DNA from: Acinetobacter sp. P8-3-8 | GTDB taxonomy: Bacteria; Pseudomonadota; Gammaproteobacteria; Pseudomonadales; Moraxellaceae | DNA length: 35,187 nt | NCBI RefSeq assembly: GCF_000214135.1 | Contig: NZ_AFIE01000038.1 | Location: 1-35,187, forward strand | Reading direction: 5' to 3' | Part shown: positions 16,813-25,429 of the stretch, one piece after another | Layout: each line of letters begins with the position of its first letter | Numbering within the stretch: position 1 is the stretch's first letter | Notes under the pieces: generated by a model | What the model saw: only the letters and a program-made list of their open reading frames with translations | The model's database searches: none | What the model was told of the DNA's origin: nothing | Translations under genes and position numbers: made by a program

Positions 16813-17082
16813 GATATTCTTCCAACTATATGATACACGGAAACGTCAGTCGCATTGTTTGAGGCAGGGCTACATCTACAATATACTGTTTTTGCAAGAT
16901 ATTAGATACATGATGGTATCTGTCGAGTTGGCGACTGACAAATGGTTTTGCCTACTTTTCCCGAAAGAAAAGTAGGTCGAACCGAAGGTTAATCCTTACA
17001 TCTGACTTTAAACGGTAAGACTCTGCTATGCCTGATCTATCTTTTCAATAACTTACATCAGAGTTTATCCCAAACTGACGTT
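16795..17082. repeat. MITE-like repeat element, copy B (288 bp), inverted relative to copy A
   Basis: Terminal inverted repeats AACCTGAGCTCGGAATAA (left) and, on the opposite strand, AACGTCAGTTTGGGATAA (right). Flanked by a perfect 5-base target duplication CATTT at 16790-16794 and 17083-17087. About 93% identical to copy A over its whole length. The left end lies inside the BLUF reading frame. As with copy A, the upstream gene's transcript enters the element at the AACCTGAG end. Confidence 0.88.
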
Positions 17083-17118
17083 CATTTATATAAAACAGAC
17101 CAAGTTAAAATTTAAAGC

Positions 17119-17150
17119 AAAAAAATCCAAGCATGTGCTTGGATTTTTTA
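17119..17150. terminator. bidirectional terminator between the BLUF gene and alr
   Basis: AATCCAAGC (17124-17132), loop ATGT, GCTTGGATT (17137-17145), flanked by A's and T's on both sides. It can serve the BLUF gene (through repeat copy B) and alr, whose stop is at 17161. Confidence 0.85.
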
Positions 17151-17160
17151 ATTTTGAATA

Positions 17161-18234
17161 TCAAATCTTTATGCGCAAAGGGCGTGCGCTCATACGACAC
17201 AATAATTCATAACCAATCGTACCATTGGCAATAGCAACATCATCAACTAGGCGGTCTTTGCCCCACAATTCAACTTCTGTGCCTAAAGGTGCATGTAAAT
17301 CTGTCACATCAATGGCGATCATATCCATCGAAACACGACCAATCACACGGGTCATTTGCCCTTGAATAGATACATAGTTTTGTTTTTGAAAGGCGCGAGG
17401 GTAACCATCACCATAGCCAATTGAAACAATAGCAATATCCATCGCTTGTTCAGCAACAAAAGTTGAACCATAACCGACAGATTCACCTGCTTGGATGTGA
17501 TTGAGTGCAATAATTTCAGCAGTAAAAGTCATCACAGGTTGAATATCTAAGTCATGTGCAGATCGATCTACAAACGGCGAAGCACCGTAAAGCATGATAC
17601 CGGGACGAACAAAATCAAAATTCAATTCTGGCCATTTAAAAATTGCAGCGGAATTACAGCATGAAGCCATGATCGGATCACAGGCCTGTTTAACCTGTAA
17701 AAATTGAGCTTTTTGCTGTTCGTTTAAAGGGTGATGATCAGCATCGGCATTGGCGAAATGCATGGCCAAGACGCAACTAAAACCTTCTGCTTTTAACATT
17801 TGAATTATGTCAATAATTTCAGGCACTTTAAAACCTAAACGGTTCATACCGCTGTTCAGTTTGACCCAAACTTTTAAGCCTTTGGCAATATATTGTTGCT
17901 TATGAGCCAGTAACCATTCAACTTGAACGTGGTGATGAACAAGAACTTCAATATTATTGTCAATCACACTTTGCATCTCATCAGCACTAAAAACACCTTC
18001 AATTAAGGTGATTGGCTGTTGGTGTCCAAGCTCACGTATTTCCAAAGCTTCTTGTAGGCAGGCGACGCCAAAGGCATCTGTAGCAGCTAAGGCGGCTAAA
18101 CAGTCTTTAACTCCATGTCCATAAGCATTGGCTTTAACCATACTTACGATTTTAGCGGTTGGGGCAAGTTGTTTGACACGGTTTAAATTATATTGCAGCG
18201 CTTCACTGTCAATATAAACTGTTGCTTGACGCAC
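17161..18234 (-). CDS. alr: alanine racemase
   Basis: A PLP enzyme converting L- to D-alanine for peptidoglycan. Lys34 in MVKANAYGHG carries PLP; the catalytic Tyr lies in ESVGYGSTFVAE near residue 253, and SIGYGDGYPR and GRVSMDMIAIDV are further family motifs. I start at GTG 18234 (VRQATVYIDSEAL, 357 aa) because AAGGAG lies 8 bases upstream and the family begins there; the open frame continues to 18342 but the extra 36 residues (LKIIDFISHFFDLAILCSY region) are not family sequence. Located next to dnaB as is common in gammaproteobacteria, though the DUF4259 gene is inserted between on the other strand. Confidence 0.95.
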   Translation of the reverse strand: MRQATVYIDSEALQYNLNRVKQLAPTAKIVSMVKANAYGHGVKDCLAALAATDAFGVACLQEALEIRELGHQQPITLIEGVFSADEMQSVIDNNIEVLVHHHVQVEWLLAHKQQYIAKGLKVWVKLNSGMNRLGFKVPEIIDIIQMLKAEGFSCVLAMHFANADADHHPLNEQQKAQFLQVKQACDPIMASCCNSAAIFKWPELNFDFVRPGIMLYGASPFVDRSAHDLDIQPVMTFTAEIIALNHIQAGESVGYGSTFVAEQAMDIAIVSIGYGDGYPRAFQKQNYVSIQGQMTRVIGRVSMDMIAIDVTDLHAPLGTEVELWGKDRLVDDVAIANGTIGYELLCRMSARPLRIKI

Positions 18235-18538
18235 CCTAGTACTCCTTCGGGATGACAAATATTGAATTGTGTAAGAACACAGGATTGCTAGATCAAAGAA
18301 ATGACTTATAAAATCGATAATTTTTAAAAAGAAGCATGACATTTGAAATGCGTAATTATTGTAGTCTTATCAATGTTAAATAAATATAAGCATTTGAGTT
18401 TTTAATTAAAATCACATTTTGTATCGATAAAATGAGTATATTTGGGGTTTTACATAATTTGTAAAAATATAGCCCTTTATTTTTTAAATAAAATCGTACA
18501 TTTTATAATCAAATTTAAGATTTATTTTGGAGGGGAAT
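18235..18538. other. divergent intergenic region between alr and the DUF4259 gene
   Basis: About 304 bases, no gene. Holds the ribosome site of alr (AAGGAG) and GGAGGGG (18530-18536) before the DUF4259 gene. AT-rich; no clear promoter boxes picked out. Confidence 0.5.
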
Positions 18539-18958
18539 ATGGGAGCATGGTCACATGAGCCTTTTGGAAATGATACCGCATGCGATTGGGCTTATGAATT
18601 AGAAGAAAGTGAAGGTTATGTGGCGATTGAGGATGCTTTTAATCAAATCATTGAAATGTCTACTGAAGAATATATCGATGCAGATATCGGATGTGTCGCA
18701 CATGCTGCCGCAGAGGTTTTAGCGAAATCATTTGGAAGAGGTGTTGAGGAGGAAGATATTCCTGAAGCTGTAGAAAAATGGCTTGAGCAGAATAAAAATA
18801 AAACCAATCCTGCACTGATTCCTAAAGCAATTCGGGCTTTGAAATTATTGACCAGTGAAAATTCAGAGTTGAATGAATTATGGCAAGAGTCAGATTACTA
18901 TACAGAATGGACCAGTAATATTGATGAATTAAAAGAGATTTTAAGTTCGAAAATTTAA
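18539..18958 (+). CDS. DUF4259 domain protein
   Basis: 139 aa, acidic. Begins MGAWSHEPFGNDTACDWAYEL, the signature of DUF4259 (GAWG..nF.ND.A.DW), a family of small cytosolic proteins of unknown function often found as single genes. The rest is predicted helical, with CVAHAAAEVLAKSFGRG in the middle. ATG at 18539 has an excellent ribosome site (GGAGGGG) 3-9 bases upstream; a TTG at 18527 in the same frame is rejected. Lone plus-strand gene between alr and dnaB, so probably a later insertion into that neighbourhood. Confidence 0.85.
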   Translation: MGAWSHEPFGNDTACDWAYELEESEGYVAIEDAFNQIIEMSTEEYIDADIGCVAHAAAEVLAKSFGRGVEEEDIPEAVEKWLEQNKNKTNPALIPKAIRALKLLTSENSELNELWQESDYYTEWTSNIDELKEILSSKI

Positions 18959-18972
18959 AATCTCTTATTTTT

Positions 18973-19000
18973 AATTTATTCTATTGATTTAGAATAAATT
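18973..19000. terminator. weak AU-only hairpin between DUF4259 gene and dnaB
   Basis: AATTTATTCT (18973-18982) pairs with AGAATAAATT (18991-19000) around an 8-base loop at the convergent gene ends; it touches the dnaB stop codon. Few GC pairs, so termination would be weak. Confidence 0.4.
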
Positions 19001-20445
19001 TATTCTTCATCTTCATACTGGGCATAATACTCAGGGGATAGATTACTGAAACGAGTATATTGACCTTCAAAAGCTAAACGGACTGTACCAATCGGGCCGT
19101 TACGCTGTTTACCAATGATAATTTCAGCCGTACCTGCTTCTTTCGATTCTTTGTTATAAACCTCATCACGGTAAATAAACATAATTAAATCGGCATCCTG
19201 CTCGATGGCACCAGATTCACGTAAATCTGACATTACGGGACGTTTATTCGGACGGTTCTCAAGAGAACGGTTTAACTGAGAAAGTGCAATCACAGGACAC
19301 ATCATTTCTTTTGCTAAGGCTTTGAGTGAGCGAGAAATTTCACCAATTTCACCTACACGGTTATCACCCATGCCAGGAACTTTCATTAATTGTAAATAAT
19401 CGACCATGATACAGCCGAGTTTCCCGCCGTGTTGTTTTGCAATACGACGAGCGCGGGCACGTAATTCTGTTGGTGGTAGGGCAGAAGAATCATCGATATA
19501 TAAATGTTTTTCTTGTAGTTGTAAAATCGTCCCCGTAACTTTAGACCATTCATCACCATCTAATTTTCCTGAACGTAAATGTCCTTGGTGAACTTTACCG
19601 TATGCAGAAATTAAACGCATTGCGATCGAATCTGCTGGCATCTCCATTGAGAATACCAGCGCAGGTAAGTCACAGTTAAATAAAACACTTTCAACCAAAT
19701 TCATGGCAAAAGTAGTTTTACCCATAGATGGACGGGCAGCGACAATAATCATATCGCCCGCTTGCATACCTGAGGTCTTATTATCAAGCTCCATAAAGCC
19801 TGTGGTTAAACCTGTAATATTGCCTTCCATTTGAGAAAGTTCATTTAACTTATCAAATACATCGGCAACCACTGAGGTAATTGGTTTTGGCCCTTGTGCT
19901 TTAGCATTGTTATTGTGTTGTTCTGCAATAGAGAAAATATTGGTCTCTGCAAGATCTAAAATTTCACTGACATCACGGCCTTTGGTGTCATACGCATTTT
20001 GCAAGATTTCATTACTGACTTTGATCATGCTTCGCAGCGTTGAAAATTCTTTAATTTTTGCAGCATAAGTTTCAAGGTTGTAGAAACTTGAAGGCGAATC
20101 TGCCATCAATTGCATCAAATATTCTTCACCACCGATCGCGTCATGCAGGTTCTGTTTGATTAACCAATCATTCACCAAAACCGCATCATAAGGAGAGTTT
20201 TCTTGTGCAAGTTTTTCAATCGCACGGAAAATATATTTATGACGTGTCGCATAAAAATCATTTTCATTTAAAGCATCACTGACTTGTTCAAAAGATTCAG
20301 CAACAGTCATCAATGCAGCAAGTACAGCTTGTTCAATCGCCAAGTTATGAGGTGGCGTACGAAATTCCTTTAACTGCGCGTTTTCATTGTTTTTTGCATC
20401 AGTTTTAAAAGTATTTGTAGAAGCGTTGGCAGTAGCCTGAGACAT
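19000..20445 (-). CDS. dnaB: replicative DNA helicase DnaB
   Basis: The hexameric fork helicase. 481 aa with a polar N-terminal tail, the primase-interacting helical domain (PPHNLAIEQAVLAALM from about residue 31) and a RecA-like motor with Walker A ARPSMGKTTFA near residue 235-245, MVDYLQLM (Walker B) and the SQLNRSLENRPNKRP loop. No intein interrupts it. ATG at 20445. It follows rplI, with a strong terminator in the gap, so it is probably transcribed from its own promoter in 20446-20595. Confidence 0.97.
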   Translation of the reverse strand: MSQATANASTNTFKTDAKNNENAQLKEFRTPPHNLAIEQAVLAALMTVAESFEQVSDALNENDFYATRHKYIFRAIEKLAQENSPYDAVLVNDWLIKQNLHDAIGGEEYLMQLMADSPSSFYNLETYAAKIKEFSTLRSMIKVSNEILQNAYDTKGRDVSEILDLAETNIFSIAEQHNNNAKAQGPKPITSVVADVFDKLNELSQMEGNITGLTTGFMELDNKTSGMQAGDMIIVAARPSMGKTTFAMNLVESVLFNCDLPALVFSMEMPADSIAMRLISAYGKVHQGHLRSGKLDGDEWSKVTGTILQLQEKHLYIDDSSALPPTELRARARRIAKQHGGKLGCIMVDYLQLMKVPGMGDNRVGEIGEISRSLKALAKEMMCPVIALSQLNRSLENRPNKRPVMSDLRESGAIEQDADLIMFIYRDEVYNKESKEAGTAEIIIGKQRNGPIGTVRLAFEGQYTRFSNLSPEYYAQYEDEE

Positions 20446-20596
20446 ATAAAACCTTGATTTTTAAATGGTTAGTAAAATTAAAACAATACTGATTAAACTT
20501 TACATCGATCTATTTAAGTGTACAACAGAATGCGCAAGAAGGGAGGATTATTCAAGTGAAATAATAATAGCGCAATGAAAAACTAAATTCTAAAGA

Positions 20597-20632
20597 TAAA
20601 AAAAGAGCATGCGATTGCATGCTCTTTTTTTG
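20597..20632 (-). terminator. terminator of the rpsF-rpsR-rplI operon
   Basis: AGAGCATGC-GATT-GCATGCTCT with A/T runs on both sides (stem 20597-20612 and 20617-20631), just 9 bases past the rplI stop. Confidence 0.88.
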
Positions 20633-20640
20633 ATGAGAAA

Positions 20641-21087
20641 TTACTCAGATACGATAGTAACGAGAACTTCTGCAACAACATCATGATGCAATTGGATTGC
20701 GATGTTGAATTCACCAGTATGACGAAGCGCACCGTTCGGTAAACGAACTTCAGCACGGTCTACAGTAAGACCAGCATTCGTTAACGCGTCAGCGATGTCA
20801 CGAGTACCGATTGAACCGAATAGTTTACCTTCGTCACCAGCTTTAGCAGTGATCACGATGTTAACTTCGTTCAATTGGTCAGCACGTGCTTGAGCAGCAG
20901 CTAAAATATCAGCTTCTTGCTTTTCAAGTTCTGCACGACGAGCTTCGAAAGCAGCAGTATTAGACTCAGTCGCAGCAACTGCTTTACCCTGAGGGATAAG
21001 GAAGTTACGGCCGTAACCAGCTTTAACTGATACTTTATCGCCTAATTTACCAAGGTTTTTAATGCGTTGTAATAAAATAATATCCAC
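20641..21087 (-). CDS. rplI: 50S ribosomal protein L9
   Basis: 148 aa, normal bL9 length. N-terminal rRNA-binding domain [19 protein letters not shown] with [13 protein letters not shown], a long connecting helix, and the C-terminal domain ([16 protein letters not shown]). The start is GTG at 21087 with GAGG about 8 bases upstream. It lies 9 bases after rpsR, the last gene of the ribosomal operon. Confidence 0.98.
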   Translation of the reverse strand: MDIILLQRIKNLGKLGDKVSVKAGYGRNFLIPQGKAVAATESNTAAFEARRAELEKQEADILAAAQARADQLNEVNIVITAKAGDEGKLFGSIGTRDIADALTNAGLTVDRAEVRLPNGALRHTGEFNIAIQLHHDVVAEVLVTIVSE

Positions 21088-21096
21088 GGCTCAACC

Positions 21097-21324
21097 TCAC
21101 TTATGATTGTCAGTGTAAGGAATCAATGCTAAATAGCGAGCTTGCTTGATCGCAAGAGCTAATTGGCGTTGATAGCGAGCTTTAGTACCTGTAATACGGC
21201 TAGGAACAATCTTGCCGTTTTCAGTGATGTACTGTTTTAAAGTGTCGATATCTTTGTAGTCGATGTACGTAACGTTCTCAGCTGTAAAGCGGCAGAACTT
21301 GCGACGACGGTAAAAACGTGCCAT
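21097..21324 (-). CDS. rpsR: 30S ribosomal protein S18
   Basis: 75 aa, full length bS18: [18 protein letters not shown], then [40 protein letters not shown], ending IPYTDNHK. Binds S6 and the central domain of 16S rRNA. 11 bases downstream of rpsF. Confidence 0.98.
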   Translation of the reverse strand: MARFYRRRKFCRFTAENVTYIDYKDIDTLKQYITENGKIVPSRITGTKARYQRQLALAIKQARYLALIPYTDNHK

Positions 21325-21335
21325 TGATGTTCTCC

Positions 21336-21722
21336 TTAAGCTTCAGCAGAGTCTTGAGCGTGTTGTGCTTCTTCACGCTGTGCTTTACGCGCGCGTTTTT
21401 CTTCAGCACTTTTCGCCAATAAAGACTCTTCAGTGATCGCGTTTTCACGACGAATAATAACGTTACGAAGGATTGCATCGTTATAACGGAACAATTCTTC
21501 TAATTCATTAAGCGTAGTTTGATTACATTCAATATTCATTAAAATGTAGTGCGCTTTGTGAATTTTGTTAATTGGGTATGCCAATTGGCGACGGCCCCAA
21601 TCTTCAAGACGGTGAATTTGACCTTCAGCATCTTTAATGTGAGAGATATAGCGTTCTACCATACCTACCACTTGATCGCTTTGGTCTGGGTGTACCAGAA
21701 TTACGATTTCGTAGTGACGCAT
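21336..21722 (-). CDS. rpsF: 30S ribosomal protein S6
   Basis: 128 aa, bS6: starts [18 protein letters not shown], has [20 protein letters not shown] in the middle and a charged C-terminal tail ([21 protein letters not shown]). S6 pairs with S18 in the platform of the small subunit. First gene of the operon; its leader carries a likely S6:S18 binding structure. Confidence 0.98.
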   Translation of the reverse strand: MRHYEIVILVHPDQSDQVVGMVERYISHIKDAEGQIHRLEDWGRRQLAYPINKIHKAHYILMNIECNQTTLNELEELFRYNDAILRNVIIRRENAITEESLLAKSAEEKRARKAQREEAQHAQDSAEA

Positions 21723-21725
21723 TGT

Positions 21726-21782
21726 CAGCTCCTTACGGTTTATGCAGCCCCAATCTTAATAGAAAGATCGAAGCAAGGAGTC
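21726..21782 (-). promoter_or_regulatory. candidate S6:S18 autoregulatory leader motif
   Basis: In the rpsF mRNA leader, CTCCTT (21780-21775) can pair with AAGGAG (21733-21728), sequestering the ribosome site, and the downstream strand carries CCG just before it (CCGTAAGGAG). A CCG beside the closing stem of the rpsF leader is the known signature of the S6:S18 mRNA element that mimics 16S rRNA. I identified it by eye without a covariance model. Confidence 0.5.
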
Positions 21783-21839
21783 ACAATCGGCGTTAACTTA
21801 AAAAGCCAACAGATTGTGCCGCAAAAATTGCGAGCGCTT

Positions 21840-21868
21840 ATTATAGGAAAGTTTAGTGACAAACACAA
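21840..21868 (-). promoter_or_regulatory. rpsF operon promoter
   Basis: On the minus strand: TTGTGT (21868-21863), a 17-base spacer, and a perfect TATAAT (21845-21840). It would give a leader of about 110 bases including the hairpin motif. Confidence 0.55.
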
Positions 21869-21962
21869 TTTAATATTCAAATATTTATCAGTGAATCTAT
21901 ACGACGACTTTTACAGATTCACGACTGAATAGGATTGAGCGAATCACTAAATTAAGATCAAG

Positions 21963-22478
21963 ATGAATACAAATAGTATCTGGGATTTCACCATGCTCAA
22001 TTACAGCACAGAAAAGCTCGAAACGATTGAAAGTTATATCGAAAATCCAACATCTGATTTTTATTACGATGTTTTTGATGGTCGTTATGACATCGTTATG
22101 GTGGTGGATTGGAGAGAGGATGATGAAGAAATTATTGGTTATTGTGAAAATATTTTAGAAACAGGACATCTGTCTGCTGAAATTGAAGATGTGGATAATC
22201 AACAGGGATTTACCATTACGATTCATTATGCAGATCAATCTTTAGTCATTCCCTATCAAGGTGATGGTGCGGATCGAGATACTACATTGTTTGCTTTGAA
22301 TGAAATTTTACAACCTGATTATGAACTTCGCTTTTGTAAAGTATCAGCTGGTTCAGATACCTTAGATTTTATTCCGCTTCCGAAAATCCTATGGCATCGT
22401 TTAGATATGAAATATGCGGGGAAAATGGATGAGTTGTTTGGTCGTTTTACTGATGATTCAACATTTTTTGGAAATTGA
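21963..22478 (+). CDS. acidic protein of unknown function
   Basis: 171 aa, strongly acidic, no signal peptide or membrane segment. Runs such as YDVFDGRYDIVMVVDWREDD, VIPYQGDGADRDTTLFALNE and ILWHRLDMKYAGKMDELF suggest a globular cytosolic alpha/beta protein. I do not recognise the family. Start ATG 21963 (MNTNSIWDF); an alternative ATG at 21993 (MLNYSTEK) exists and neither has a good ribosome site. It sits alone between the rpsF promoter region, transcribed away from it, and a convergent secreted-protein operon only 5 bases past its stop; no terminator is seen between. Confidence 0.7.
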   Translation: MNTNSIWDFTMLNYSTEKLETIESYIENPTSDFYYDVFDGRYDIVMVVDWREDDEEIIGYCENILETGHLSAEIEDVDNQQGFTITIHYADQSLVIPYQGDGADRDTTLFALNEILQPDYELRFCKVSAGSDTLDFIPLPKILWHRLDMKYAGKMDELFGRFTDDSTFFGN

Positions 22479-22483
22479 CCATA

Positions 22484-23227
22484 TTATTTCCTCAATAAAA
22501 ACACCACATAACCTTTAAAATTTGGATCGGTGTCAAATTTAAGTTGCCGATTCCATTCACCATGTTGTACCAAACCGATTTTATATGGCAGTTTTAGCGC
22601 TGTAACCTTTTTCAAATAAGCCTGATAATGAGGAATGGTACGAGAGCCTTGATAAGTCTGAATGACCATTTCATCAATATTTTCTCTAAATAGCCTCAGT
22701 GTATTCTGATCATGAATATTGGTCCAATCCATCAAACTGGTAATACTCAATTGATATTGCTTAGGCAGTTGCTGTCGAAGTTGCTGTAAGAACAATGCGT
22801 ATTGATTTAAATTTTTAGTTTTCGCATCAAAATCAATTTGAATCCCTTGAATATGATTCCCTGAATTTTCCCATTGTCGAACTCGATTTAAAATTTTATT
22901 TAATTCATGGGTTTGCCAATTCAAATGATGATTGCGAAAGACCAACCATACTTTTTGATGAGGAATTTTAAGAACTGAAACACCTTGAGGTATCAGAACT
23001 GATTGATTCGTAACTTTATCTATTCTGACCTCACCTTGAAGGATGTAAATTTCCTTGGCTTTGTTCAGATAAGGAGCAGATTTAATCTCACCCCAAATCC
23101 AAAACGCATCATAGTCATTGGCATTTACTTGATAGCTTGATGAGGCAGCAGATTGACTTGGTTGGCAGGCTATAAAGCTGAAGCTACAACTCATAGCAAT
23201 GAAAACTGAAAAAATCTGCTTAAGCAT
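22484..23227 (-). CDS. DUF3142 domain lipoprotein
   Basis: 247 aa. A lipoprotein signal peptide (MLKQIFSVFIAMSCSFSFIAC, lipobox around Cys21) leads into a DUF3142-like domain: DAFWIWGEIKSAPYL, IQGIQIDFDAKTKNLNQYA and LPKQYQLSITSLMDW resemble a glycoside-hydrolase-like TIM-barrel with the IQIDFD strand. The catalytic role of this family is not known. It starts 8 bases after the stop of the 699-aa gene, so the two form an operon. Confidence 0.75.
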   Translation of the reverse strand: MLKQIFSVFIAMSCSFSFIACQPSQSAASSSYQVNANDYDAFWIWGEIKSAPYLNKAKEIYILQGEVRIDKVTNQSVLIPQGVSVLKIPHQKVWLVFRNHHLNWQTHELNKILNRVRQWENSGNHIQGIQIDFDAKTKNLNQYALFLQQLRQQLPKQYQLSITSLMDWTNIHDQNTLRLFRENIDEMVIQTYQGSRTIPHYQAYLKKVTALKLPYKIGLVQHGEWNRQLKFDTDPNFKGYVVFLLRK

Positions 23228-23234
23228 GAATATA

Positions 23235-25334
23235 TTACCAATAATATTTTAAAGATTTTGCCCAAGTGCTATTCGGATAGTCACGTTTTATTTGGTCATA
23301 CCATTGTTTACGCACATTTTTCGCAACATCTTGATCCGCACAATCATTGATGCCACTTGGCGAATAACACATGATCGCACGATAAAGCGCATAGGCCTGC
23401 AAATCACCTTGAGTCCCCGTTTTAATCACGTTTTTGTAAACTTCGCCACGTGTAAATCGCTTTCCTTGGAATGATTGTTCATCATTTTCTTCAGCAAGTT
23501 GGTAGGGTAAGCCATGATATCCACTGCGAACATATTCACCCATGCAAACATTTAAAAAAAGATCTTTCGGGGATTTTTCTAGTTGCTTGGTCAAGGTTGG
23601 AAGATTTGAACAAATGAGTTGCGGTGTAATGGTTGAACCATTCCAAATAAAATTGGCAAAGGGCGGTTTATTTTTTAATTTTTCTATACTTTCATAATCT
23701 TTATATTGTGCTGCATCTTTGGGTAATTCAGCATAGGTTTGATTAAATAATGCATAATTTTGATGGTCTAAAGACTTGCTTAATAAGGTATAAATTGCTG
23801 CTTGTTTTTGATCTAAATTGGCTTCTTTACTTTGAATAATTTTTTGCAAAGAGGCTTCATTTGCTTTAAAGACAATAAAGCGTTTTTGTAAGTTGATTTG
23901 TTTGATGGTTGGATTTTTACCAATAAATGCATTGATGTCTTGTTTAGAATTGAGATGATTAGACAGCGCTGTTTCAAATAATCCACGTTGATATGCATTC
24001 TTCGATTTATTGAGCCATTGTGACCAATAGTGTTCAGCTTGAGTTGGACTATTTTTTTCTAAAATTTGCCCCTTTAAAAACACTTGACTCAATTGTAGAT
24101 AATTATTTGCGCCAGAAAGGTCTTTCGGTAAATAATTTAAAGCTTCTTGTGCTTTATTTTGCACATAAAATAAATGCACAGCTTGTAAATATTTAAACAG
24201 TTCAGGCTGAGTTTTGAAATGGTCTTTTTGCGTATCGAGTTGTGACCAAGTGATTGGTTTATAGCCTTCGGAATTCGATGCTCGCATTTGCATCAAATCA
24301 TAAGTTGCGAGGAAGAACGGATCTTTTAAATGCTTAGCGTTAAAATATTGGCTACCAAAAACACGACGATCAATTTCAGAAGGAAGCTCACTTACATCTA
24401 AATTGTAATATTTAGATTGAGGATTTTGTATTTGCCATACAATTTCATTGACCAGTAAATCTTGACGACCTGTCAGCCAAAAACCACGACGCATGTAGCC
24501 TCGTGCACTGGCAGCATATTGTCCATTGGGATAAAGCTTTAAGTAAGTGGTGATGTTATCTAGGAATTCTTTTAGCAGATTTTGATTAATTTTATCTAAA
24601 TCGACATCACCATATTGATTTGTTCCTGTTGCATATGCGGAGTTTAAGCTTGCGCGAATGAGCATATATTGCGAAGTTTCTTTTAACCATGCATCATCGA
24701 CAGTCGCTAAAACTGAATATATCTTAGTCGCTGTAGAATAGTTAGTATTGTAAAAAGCAATCGTTGCATTTAAATAAGAGGCGTATTGACGTGCAGTTGC
24801 AGACCATTGTGGATCGACAGCCAATAACTGGATTTTATTACTACATTCTGAAATTTTATTGCGTTCAGCAATAAGGGATTGTTTTTCTTGAACAGAAAGG
24901 TTTTTATTATTTTTGACTTGTTCATTAAAACTTATTTTACCACTGGCTAATGTGGCACAGCGTTCATCAAAATAATCACGTGTTTCTTCAAACTTTGCAC
25001 GATGGTTTCCAATTTTGTTTTCTGCCATACGAACAAGTGTAGAGTCATCAAATGGGACTGTTGCATAGGTTGAATCCCATAGGTTTTGATCACCTTGATA
25101 TGTTTTGATATTGGCTAAACCCAAATCACTGAGCAACAAAATCATATTGCTATGATTATCATTGGCAGGCAGAAGTACAGGTAAATTACTACACGCAGAA
25201 TAGACTTTACCTTGCATTATAAAATCAGGATTACAGATTGGCTCAAAGCCTGCATGAGTATTTGTAGCATATAAAAATAATGGCAAAATTGAGCCAAATA
25301 AGGCTAGAGAAATACAGGATTTTTTAGATTTCAT
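23235..25334 (-). CDS. large exported protein of unknown function, helical-repeat-like
   Basis: 699 aa with a Sec signal peptide (MKSKKSCISLALFGSILPLF, then LYATNTHAG, cleavage probably after HA). The mature part is rich in helices with TPR-like spacing (for example YLNATIAFYNTNYSTATKIY, TYLKLYPNGQYAASARGYM, AVHLFYVQNKAQEALNYLP) and contains about nine cysteines scattered through it (CNPDF, ACSNL near the start; CSNLP, VCMGE, MCYSPS, CADQ near the end). I do not recognise a family name. First gene of an operon with the DUF3142 lipoprotein, so a shared envelope function is likely but unspecified. Confidence 0.72.
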   Translation of the reverse strand: MKSKKSCISLALFGSILPLFLYATNTHAGFEPICNPDFIMQGKVYSACSNLPVLLPANDNHSNMILLLSDLGLANIKTYQGDQNLWDSTYATVPFDDSTLVRMAENKIGNHRAKFEETRDYFDERCATLASGKISFNEQVKNNKNLSVQEKQSLIAERNKISECSNKIQLLAVDPQWSATARQYASYLNATIAFYNTNYSTATKIYSVLATVDDAWLKETSQYMLIRASLNSAYATGTNQYGDVDLDKINQNLLKEFLDNITTYLKLYPNGQYAASARGYMRRGFWLTGRQDLLVNEIVWQIQNPQSKYYNLDVSELPSEIDRRVFGSQYFNAKHLKDPFFLATYDLMQMRASNSEGYKPITWSQLDTQKDHFKTQPELFKYLQAVHLFYVQNKAQEALNYLPKDLSGANNYLQLSQVFLKGQILEKNSPTQAEHYWSQWLNKSKNAYQRGLFETALSNHLNSKQDINAFIGKNPTIKQINLQKRFIVFKANEASLQKIIQSKEANLDQKQAAIYTLLSKSLDHQNYALFNQTYAELPKDAAQYKDYESIEKLKNKPPFANFIWNGSTITPQLICSNLPTLTKQLEKSPKDLFLNVCMGEYVRSGYHGLPYQLAEENDEQSFQGKRFTRGEVYKNVIKTGTQGDLQAYALYRAIMCYSPSGINDCADQDVAKNVRKQWYDQIKRDYPNSTWAKSLKYYW

Positions 25335-25429
25335 AATGGTCTTTAAATTTGTAATTGTTATAACGATGATAACAAGGGAATGCTGTTATAAAAATAGTAA
25401 ATGTAAAATTGAAGAAAAATTCAGAAATA

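Noticed and set aside
5450-17082. Composite transposon bounded by the two inverted repeats
   Set aside because: No transposase between or in the repeats, and the interior includes the core gene mnmG with normal synteny; two independent insertions fit better.
18235-18342. 36-residue N-terminal extension of alanine racemase
   Set aside because: Not family sequence; the GTG at 18234 has AAGGAG at the right distance and matches the conserved start.
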